A stretch of 45,173 nucleotides of DNA from contig JALEQJ010000041.1 in NCBI GenBank assembly GCA_022764505.1, positions 1-45,173 on the forward strand, written 5' to 3'. This DNA comes from Phocaeicola sp. Lineage in GTDB: Bacteria; Bacteroidota; Bacteroidia; Bacteroidales; Bacteroidaceae. This document shows positions 39,972 to 45,173 of the stretch, piece after piece. Every line of letters starts with the position of its first letter. The stretch's first letter is position 1. The position numbers were made by a program, and so were the translations under genes. Under the pieces are notes generated by a model, which did no database searches, was not told the origin of the DNA, and saw only the letters and a list, made by a program, of their open reading frames with translations.

Positions 39972-40666
39972 AATGTAGCTTATATATTCCACTTGTAGTG
40001 ATAATGATATTGACTTCCTGTGTGAAATATGATGCAGAACCATTCGCAGGAAAGGTATTGCCGAGAGTTACCGGTTATACGACAGGTGTAACGAACGACT
40101 GGCTGTATATCAATCTGTGCACGGGAGAGATTTTCAATAGAAATAAAGCGAACGAGGATATTACCGAAGGAGAGCAACGAGGACGTTTAGACTGGGATAT
40201 TGCTTTCTGTGGATATCGTATGCGTACCAATAGTGGCACATCTGGAAATGGGCAGGGAGCAGCTGCCGACTTGGGATATGGAGAGTATGATAAGTGGGTT
40301 TCCATATCACAACTGCCTACCGATCTGCAATGGGTAGTAGATGACCATTCGGTGTACATCACTATGTCCCGTAATGATTGGAATAAGTATTTGATAGCTC
40401 GTCATCTTGATTTTGAGCAGAACCCTTGGTTTGATCCTAATAAGGGACCGGCTACTACACAGACCGATGCTAACCCTGTTTTGGCAGGAGCAATGACCTT
40501 TACAGGTCCTCCACCGGTATATGCCCCATCGTTTCATACTTATGTAGTGAGAACGGCAGACGGGAAACGATACTTTAAGATACAACTCATTAGTTGGTAT
40601 AAGGCTGATGTGGAAATAGGGGATTCCGGTGGACAGATTAGCTATTATTGTGATGAATTGAGATAG
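39968..40666 (+). CDS. HmuY-like heme-binding lipoprotein
   Basis: 232 aa from ATG 39968 (ATGA overlap with the receptor stop), lipobox MKCSLYIPLVVIMILTSC. HmuY-family landmarks: WLYINLCTGEIF, the conserved strand RLDWDIAFCGYRMRTNSG followed by a Gly-rich GNGQGAAADLG, and a C-terminal YAPSFHTYVVRTADGKRYFKIQLISWY. P. gingivalis HmuY captures heme from host proteins through two histidines and passes it to HmuR; other homologues use methionines. Which residues would bind here cannot be set by eye. No HmuSTUV genes follow, so transport across the inner membrane must use other loci. Confidence 0.85.
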   Translation: MKCSLYIPLVVIMILTSCVKYDAEPFAGKVLPRVTGYTTGVTNDWLYINLCTGEIFNRNKANEDITEGEQRGRLDWDIAFCGYRMRTNSGTSGNGQGAAADLGYGEYDKWVSISQLPTDLQWVVDDHSVYITMSRNDWNKYLIARHLDFEQNPWFDPNKGPATTQTDANPVLAGAMTFTGPPPVYAPSFHTYVVRTADGKRYFKIQLISWYKADVEIGDSGGQISYYCDELR

Positions 40667-40719
40667 ATAGGTAGGAATCCTATGGGGTTTCTTAGTCTAT
40701 GTTATTGAGAAAGTATTCG

Positions 40720-40727
40720 TACCTTTG
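40720..40727 (+). promoter_or_regulatory. galE -7 element
   Basis: TACCTTTG, 46 nt before the galE start, matches TAnnTTTG. No -33 at the usual distance. Confidence 0.5.
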
Positions 40728-40773
40728 TAAGGCTTTTTAGAAAGCTATAGATATTAAACAAAGACATAAAGGA

Positions 40774-41808
40774 ATGAAGAGAAGAATTTTAGTAACAGGA
40801 GGTACGGGATATATAGGTTCTCATACTGTAGTAGAATTGCAAAACGAAGGCTACGAAGTAGTGATAGTAGATAATCTGTCCAACTCGCAAGCCAATGTAG
40901 TAGATCATATAGAACAAATCACAGGTATACGTCCTTGTTTTGAGGAAGTAGATTGCTGTGATTATAACAAACTGGAAGCTGTCTTCCAAAAATATCCTCA
41001 CATAGAAGGTGTGATTCATTTTGCTGCGAGTAAGGCAGTAGGAGAGTCTGTAGAAAAGCCTTTGTTGTACTATAAGAACAATTTGGTTTCCCTCATCAAT
41101 ATCTTAGAATTGATGCCCAAATACAAGGTGAAAGGTATCATCTTCTCATCTTCTTGTACTGTATATGGTCAGCCGGATATCTTGCCTGTTACAGAAAAAG
41201 CACCTATCAAGGTAGCAGAATCTCCTTATGGCAATACAAAACAGGTAAACGAAGAAATAGTGCAAGACTTTGTAAAATCCGGTGCACCGGTAAGTGCTAT
41301 TTTATTACGTTACTTTAATCCTATAGGTGCGCACCCTACAGCGTTAATAGGAGAGCTTCCCAATGGTGTACCTCAAAACCTGATTCCTTTCCTTACCCAA
41401 ACAGCTATTGGTATCAGAGAGAAGCTAAGCGTATTTGGCAATGATTACGATACACCGGACGGTTCTTGCATACGCGATTATATTTATGTGGTAGATTTGG
41501 CAAAAGCACACGTTATTGCTATGAACCGTATTTTGGCAGATAAGCAAAAAGAAAAAGTAGAAGTTTTCAATTTGGGTACAGGAAGAGGTTTATCCGTATT
41601 GGAACTGATCAATGCCTTTGAAACATCTACAGGTGTAAAACTAAATTATCAGATAGTAGGACGTAGAGCCGGAGATATAGTAAAAGTTTGGGCTAATCCT
41701 ACCCACGCTAATGAAGAGTTGGGCTGGCGTGCAGATACTCCTATAGAAGAAGTCTTGCGTTCTGCCTGGAAATGGCAAGAGCATCTGCGTGAAACAGGTG
41801 TGATGTAA
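40774..41808 (+). CDS. galE: UDP-glucose 4-epimerase
   Basis: 344 aa, typical. It interconverts UDP-glucose and UDP-galactose with bound NAD+ in the cytoplasm and supplies surface polysaccharide precursors. Motifs: NAD-binding GGTGYIGSHTVVEL (about 8-21), VDCCDYNKL, SSSCTVYGQP with catalytic Ser, SPYGNTKQVNEE with catalytic Tyr-x3-Lys (about 150-154), and RYFNPIGAHPTALIGE. Monocistronic, with a -7 box and a strong terminator. Confidence 0.97.
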   Translation: MKRRILVTGGTGYIGSHTVVELQNEGYEVVIVDNLSNSQANVVDHIEQITGIRPCFEEVDCCDYNKLEAVFQKYPHIEGVIHFAASKAVGESVEKPLLYYKNNLVSLINILELMPKYKVKGIIFSSSCTVYGQPDILPVTEKAPIKVAESPYGNTKQVNEEIVQDFVKSGAPVSAILLRYFNPIGAHPTALIGELPNGVPQNLIPFLTQTAIGIREKLSVFGNDYDTPDGSCIRDYIYVVDLAKAHVIAMNRILADKQKEKVEVFNLGTGRGLSVLELINAFETSTGVKLNYQIVGRRAGDIVKVWANPTHANEELGWRADTPIEEVLRSAWKWQEHLRETGVM

Positions 41809-41835
41809 AAGGTTGTATTTACACGAAATAAAGTG

Positions 41836-41878
41836 AAAGCATAGTTCTCTCCTTTAGGGGAGAGGCTATGCTTTTTTT
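41836..41878 (+). terminator. galE terminator
   Basis: AAAGCATAG (41836-41844) pairs with CTATGCTTT (41865-41873), with a G/C-rich inner stem CTCTCC/GGAGAG, and a T-run follows. Confidence 0.9.
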
Positions 41879-41957
41879 GTAGAGCGACGTATTCTTAGAA
41901 TGCAAGTTAAAAAAGTTGCAAAAAGAAGAAAAAGAGAAATTACGCCTTAGTTTTGCT

Positions 41958-41965
41958 TACCTTTG
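41958..41965 (+). promoter_or_regulatory. cmk -7 element
   Basis: TACCTTTG, 24 nt before the ATG at 41990, consistent with that start rather than a TTG at 41963. Confidence 0.55.
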
Positions 41966-41989
41966 GTCTTCCAAAACAACGTAGTTAAG

Positions 41990-42682
41990 ATGAAAAAGAT
42001 AACGATCGCTATAGATGGTTTCTCTTCTTGCGGAAAGAGTACCATGGCAAAAGATTTGGCAAAGAGTATCAATTATATTTATATAGATAGCGGTGCTATG
42101 TATAGGGCTGTAACCTTATACGCTATCCGACAAGGTTTATTAACAGATAAGAATGAAATAAACGAACAAGCACTGCTTCAAAGAATGCCTCAGATTAAGG
42201 TAAATTTCAGATTAGACCCCACTACAGGATTACCACAAACTTACTTGAATGGTGAGAATGTGGAGAGGGATATCAGAGGTATGGAGGTCTCTTCAAAAGT
42301 AAGCTTGATAGCCGCTTTGGACTTTGTACGTGCAGCACTTGTAGAGATGCAGCAAGCTATGGGCAAAGAAAAAGGCATTGTTATGGACGGCAGAGATATA
42401 GGCACTGTGGTTTTTCCGGATGCCGAGTTAAAAATCTTCGTAACAGCTCGTCCGGAAGTTCGTGCTAAGCGCAGATACGATGAATTACAAGCCAAAGGAG
42501 ATAAAACACCTTACGAAGAAATCCTAAAGAACGTACAAGAAAGAGATTATATAGATCAAAATAGAACCGTGAGTCCTTTGAGGAAAGCTACAGATGCACT
42601 TCTCTTGGATAATAGTGAAATGACTATAGCCGAACAAAAAGCATGGCTTAAGGAACAGTTTGAACGTATTGCAAATGAATAA
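41990..42682 (+). CDS. cmk: Cytidylate kinase
   Basis: 230 aa from ATG 41990. It phosphorylates CMP and dCMP with ATP. The P-loop is [19 protein letters not shown] (about 5-23), followed by [37 protein letters not shown] (about 129-150) with the CMP-binding region, and RAKRRYDEL plus [13 protein letters not shown] near the C-terminus. The ispH start lies inside its last codons (8-nt overlap). The pairing with ispH is seen in other Bacteroidales. Confidence 0.97.
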   Translation: MKKITIAIDGFSSCGKSTMAKDLAKSINYIYIDSGAMYRAVTLYAIRQGLLTDKNEINEQALLQRMPQIKVNFRLDPTTGLPQTYLNGENVERDIRGMEVSSKVSLIAALDFVRAALVEMQQAMGKEKGIVMDGRDIGTVVFPDAELKIFVTARPEVRAKRRYDELQAKGDKTPYEEILKNVQERDYIDQNRTVSPLRKATDALLLDNSEMTIAEQKAWLKEQFERIANE

Positions 42683-43574
42683 TATAGAAATAGATCCAGG
42701 TTCCGGTTTTTGCTTTGGAGTAACTACAGCTATAAAGAAAGCAGAAGAAGAATTACAGAAGACCGGCATATTGTATTGCTTGGGAGATATAGTTCACAAT
42801 GGCAGGGAATGCGACAGGCTTAAACAGCATGGACTGATTACCATTAACCATGAAGAATTTGCCCGACTGAAAAATGTAAAGGTCTTGTTCCGTGCGCATG
42901 GAGAACCTCCCTCTACTTACGAAATAGCTAAGCAAAACAATATAGAATTGATAGATGCTACTTGTCCTGTGGTATTAAGATTGCAGAAACGCATCAAGCA
43001 GGAGTATGATGCTACGCAACCGGATAGAGAGAAACAAATAGTGATTTATGGGAAAAATGGGCATGCAGAAGTGTTAGGGCTGGTAGGACAAACAGAGGAT
43101 AAAGCCATTATTATAGAACACTTTGAAGAAGTGAGCCGTTTGGACATGAGCAAGGATATTCGCCTCTATTCTCAGACTACAAAATCATTGGAAGAATTTG
43201 GGCGTATTGTACAGTATATCTCGGAACATATAGAACCGTCTGCTACATTTGAGTACCATGATACCATCTGTAGACAAGTAGCAAACAGAATGCCGAATAT
43301 CAAGAAATTTGCTTCTACGCACGATTTGGTTTTTTTTGTTTCCGGTAGAAAAAGTTCCAATGGTAAGGTTTTATACCAAGAATGTAAACAAGTAAACAGA
43401 AACTCACACCTGATAGATGGTCCCGATGAAATAGATCCATCACTGCTTCGTGATGCTAAAGATATAGGCATTTGCGGAGCTACTTCTACTCCTCGCTGGC
43501 TTATGGAAGCCTGCAAGGAAAGAATAGAAGAAATGTGCCAAGAGTTTTCGTCTGCAAACATTAGTATTCGTTAG
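42675..43574 (+). CDS. ispH: 4-hydroxy-3-methylbut-2-enyl diphosphate reductase
   Basis: 299 aa from ATG 42675; an in-frame TTG at 42660 is less likely. Last step of the MEP isoprenoid pathway, producing IPP and DMAPP. The three cysteines holding the iron-sulfur cluster are seen in GFCFGV (about 13), DATCPVV (about 97) and [12 protein letters not shown] (about 276), together with the conserved RAHGEPPS and GKNGHAEV segments and a Glu/His pair. It overlaps cmk by 8 nt and is 18 nt before pfkA. The presence of ispH implies the MEP rather than the mevalonate route. Confidence 0.97.
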   Translation: MNNIEIDPGSGFCFGVTTAIKKAEEELQKTGILYCLGDIVHNGRECDRLKQHGLITINHEEFARLKNVKVLFRAHGEPPSTYEIAKQNNIELIDATCPVVLRLQKRIKQEYDATQPDREKQIVIYGKNGHAEVLGLVGQTEDKAIIIEHFEEVSRLDMSKDIRLYSQTTKSLEEFGRIVQYISEHIEPSATFEYHDTICRQVANRMPNIKKFASTHDLVFFVSGRKSSNGKVLYQECKQVNRNSHLIDGPDEIDPSLLRDAKDIGICGATSTPRWLMEACKERIEEMCQEFSSANISIR

Positions 43575-43592
43575 AAATAATCAGAGAAAGAT

Positions 43593-44573
43593 ATGGAAAG
43601 AATGAAATGTATAGGTATCTTGACTTCGGGTGGAGATGCTCCGGGTATGAATGCTGCCATTCGTGCGGTAACTCGCTCGGCTATTTATAACGGACTGCGT
43701 GTAAAGGGTATCTATAGAGGATATAAAGGACTTATTACGGGAGAAATTAAGGAGTTTAAAACCGAAAACGTAAGTAATATCATACAGCAAGGAGGGACTA
43801 TACTGAAAACAGCCCGATGTGAGGAGTTTCATACTCCGGAAGGTAGAAAGATAGCTTACGAAACTATGCAAAGAGAAGAAATAGATGCCTTGATAGTGAT
43901 AGGGGGAGATGGTTCTCTTACAGGCGCACGTATCTTTGCTCAGGAGTATGATGTTCCTTGCATAGGTTTACCCGGTACTATAGACAATGACCTTTTCGGT
44001 ACAGATACTACCATAGGATATGATACTGCCCTCAATACGATATTAGATGCTGTAGATAAGATTCGAGATACAGCCAGTTCTCATGAACGTCTGTTCTTCG
44101 TAGAAGTGATGGGAAGAGATGCCGGTTTCTTAGCACTCAATGGAGCGATAGCGGGAGGTGCAGAAGCTGCTATCATTCCGGAGTTTAGTACAGAGGTAGA
44201 CCAGCTGGAAGAGTTTATCAAGAATGGTTTCCGAAAATCTAAGAACAGTTCTATAGTTTTGGTAGCAGAAAGTAAACATACAGGAGGAGCTATGCATTAT
44301 GCTGAACGTGTCAAAAATGAATATCCACAATATGATGTACGTGTCATTATTTTGGGACATATTCAGCGTGGAGGTAGACCCACTTCTCACGATAGAATAA
44401 TAGCCAGTCGTATGGGAGTAGCCAGTATAGAGGCACTGATGGAAGGACAGCGCAATATCATGGTAGGAATAGAGGATAATAAAATAGTCTATGTTCCTTT
44501 TGCCAAAGCTGTGAAAAAAAATAAGCCTATAGACGAAGAGTTGCTTACGGTATTGAAAGAATTGTCTATTTAA
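43593..44573 (+). CDS. pfkA: ATP-dependent 6-phosphofructokinase
   Basis: 326 aa, the bacterial PfkA length. It phosphorylates fructose-6-phosphate. Motifs: [19 protein letters not shown] (about 8-26), [12 protein letters not shown] (ATP side), [10 protein letters not shown] with Gly-Gly-Asp-Gly typical of ATP use (about 104-113), [22 protein letters not shown] (catalytic Asp), [12 protein letters not shown], and [14 protein letters not shown] (about 250-263). Third gene of the cmk-ispH-pfkA run, followed by an intrinsic terminator. Confidence 0.97.
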   Translation: MERMKCIGILTSGGDAPGMNAAIRAVTRSAIYNGLRVKGIYRGYKGLITGEIKEFKTENVSNIIQQGGTILKTARCEEFHTPEGRKIAYETMQREEIDALIVIGGDGSLTGARIFAQEYDVPCIGLPGTIDNDLFGTDTTIGYDTALNTILDAVDKIRDTASSHERLFFVEVMGRDAGFLALNGAIAGGAEAAIIPEFSTEVDQLEEFIKNGFRKSKNSSIVLVAESKHTGGAMHYAERVKNEYPQYDVRVIILGHIQRGGRPTSHDRIIASRMGVASIEALMEGQRNIMVGIEDNKIVYVPFAKAVKKNKPIDEELLTVLKELSI

Positions 44574-44607
44574 CCGAAGGTGTAACAAGCGAACAAATAA
44601 CTTAAGT

Positions 44608-44655
44608 AGAACGAGGGTGTATCAAAATATATTTTTGCAACACCCTCGTTCTTTT
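44608..44655 (+). terminator. pfkA terminator
   Basis: AGAACGAGGGTGT (44608-44620) pairs with ACACCCTCGTTCT (44640-44652), followed by TTT. Confidence 0.85.
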
Positions 44656-44678
44656 GTATCCTATCATTGGGAAGTTCT

Positions 44679-44760
44679 GTTCCGTGCTTGAGTTTATGTA
44701 AACCTCCACTATGGTTTATATAAACTTCCATTGCGGTTTATATAAACTGTGGTACGGAAT
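44679..44760 (+). repeat. Palindromic tandem repeat, copy 2 (three units)
   Basis: GTTTATGTAAAC at 44692, GTTTATATAAAC at 44714 and again at 44736, exactly 22 nt apart. Flanks TTCCGTGC (44680-44687) and GGTACGGAA (44751-44759) pair. Relative to copy 1 the flanks changed on both sides so that pairing is kept (CGTGCC/GGTGCG against CGTGCT/GGTACG). Confidence 0.85.
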
Positions 44761-45135
44761 AAAGATACTCATATTACCTTCTCTTGAATAGGTAGGAAGT
44801 TAGAAAAAATCTTATAACACAATACCTATGGCATTGTTCTTATACACGTGTATAGGCAGGGTTCCCGTTCCTCTTTGAGAATTTGCTCTACCAACAGCAA
44901 ATCCTCCGATGGGGATTACTAAAACGCAGTGGTGCAAAAGATAATACCGTAGTGGGTTGCACTAAGACTTACAAAAAAACAAGTTAATAGCGTAGTGGGT
45001 ACCATTATGAATAGTCTCTAATCCGATAAAGGAATACGTGAGTTCGGGATAAGAAAGTAGGTATAAAAAGCGGTAATCTCGCTTATTTTTTGTAACTTTA
45101 TATTTATAAACCAGTTAGTTACAATCAAAAAAGCG

Positions 45136-45173
45136 ATGATTACCATAGACAAAGTTATTGAAATCTTCTGTGC
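45136..45173 (+). mobile_element. 5' end of a probable IS982-family transposase
   Basis: The ATG at 45136 opens MITIDKVIEIFCA, cut by the window end after 12 codons. The N-terminus resembles IS982-type transposases of Porphyromonas and Bacteroides (short opening residues, then KVxEIF). The evidence is too short to be certain. The non-coding stretch just upstream (45060-45135) should hold the left inverted repeat. Confidence 0.5.

Larger units (their letters stand above)
44574..45135. other. Repeat-rich region before the IS element
   Basis: It contains the pfkA terminator, palindromic repeat copy 2 (44679-44760), a 14-bp perfect palindrome TATACACGTGTATA (44841-44854), and the 10-mer CGTAGTGGGT twice (44948-44957, 44991-45000) with a variant at 44925. 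No gene is supported in this region, and the IS left end cannot be defined without the transposon. Confidence 0.6.

Noticed and set aside
37617-40666. SusC/SusD pair for the TonB receptor and following lipoprotein.
   Set aside because: The receptor lacks SusC length and signature, and the lipoprotein shows HmuY-type, not SusD-type, features.
44130-44588. A 152-codon minus-strand frame over pfkA.
   Set aside because: It overlaps a certain enzyme gene on the other strand and has no recognisable protein features.
44679-44760. The 22-bp-period repeats as a CRISPR array.
   Set aside because: The repeated unit is palindromic with almost identical 10-bp spacers, has only three units and no cas genes nearby; it is not a CRISPR.
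44812-44960. An open stretch of ~49 codons on the minus strand ending at a stop at 44812-44814 (tail IHVYKNNAIGIVL).
   Set aside because: It looks protein-like but has no start codon between flanking stops, and I recognise no family. It could be a decayed gene end; not reported as a gene.

Overview
The window looks like a chromosomal segment of a Bacteroidales bacterium, most likely a member of or close to Porphyromonas. The grounds are: low-to-moderate GC; many promoter-like sites matching the Bacteroidota primary-sigma consensus (-33 TTG/TTTG, 19-21 nt, -7 TAnnTTTG); carboxypeptidase-regulatory-domain TonB receptors; a HmuY-type lipoprotein; a dipeptidyl peptidase IV; lipoprotein families typical of Bacteroidales; and the start of an insertion sequence at the right edge. 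Genus-level placement is inference. Both window ends cut through genes.

Layout. 0-2.8 kb: the 3' end of a plug-like protein without a barrel, overlapping a TonB-receptor-type outer-membrane barrel gene. 2.8-5.5 kb (minus): DUF4348-type lipoprotein, murB, metallo-beta-lactamase-fold hydrolase. 5.8-9.4 kb (minus): GH29 alpha-L-fucosidase, CBM9-like protein and a GH10-like TIM-barrel protein, a small glycan-degrading operon. 9.6-9.9 kb: SRP RNA followed 4 nt later by tRNA-Thr(TGT), with one promoter and one terminator. 9.9-14.7 kb: yaaA, then (minus) Sua5/YrdC, CLC channel with CBS domains, fmt and a zinc-ribbon Nudix hydrolase. 14.7-18.3 kb (minus): transglutaminase-like protein and nagB. 18.6-23.3 kb: DPP IV (plus), ICMT-like membrane protein and EttA (minus). 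23.7-26.5 kb: orphan lipoprotein, MFS transporter, panB. 26.8-30.3 kb: CCGxHExC protein, metal ABC permease, CtpA-type S41 protease, efp.

30.5-34.4 kb (plus) holds the most distinctive locus: ECF sigma factor, soluble zinc anti-sigma (ZAS) protein, RclC/DUF417-type membrane protein, exported MsrA-MsrB fusion, and a lipoprotein with two Spondin_N-like repeats. I read it as a self-regulated envelope response to oxidised methionine or reactive chlorine. 34.9-40.7 kb (plus): leucine-rich lipoprotein, two calycin-like small exported proteins, TonB receptor and HmuY-like lipoprotein, a probable heme or other ligand uptake operon. 40.8-44.6 kb (plus): galE, cmk-ispH (overlapping) and pfkA. 44.6-45.2 kb: tandem palindromic repeats and the first 12 codons of a probable IS982-type transposase.

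Two families of short dispersed repeats are visible only in the non-coding DNA. One is a 22-bp-period tandem palindrome at about 23.5 and 44.7 kb whose flanking stems show compensatory changes. The other is a shared ~30-bp module at about 5.6 kb (minus) and 34.7 kb (plus). Structured intergenic DNA is also notable upstream of the leucine-rich lipoprotein operon.
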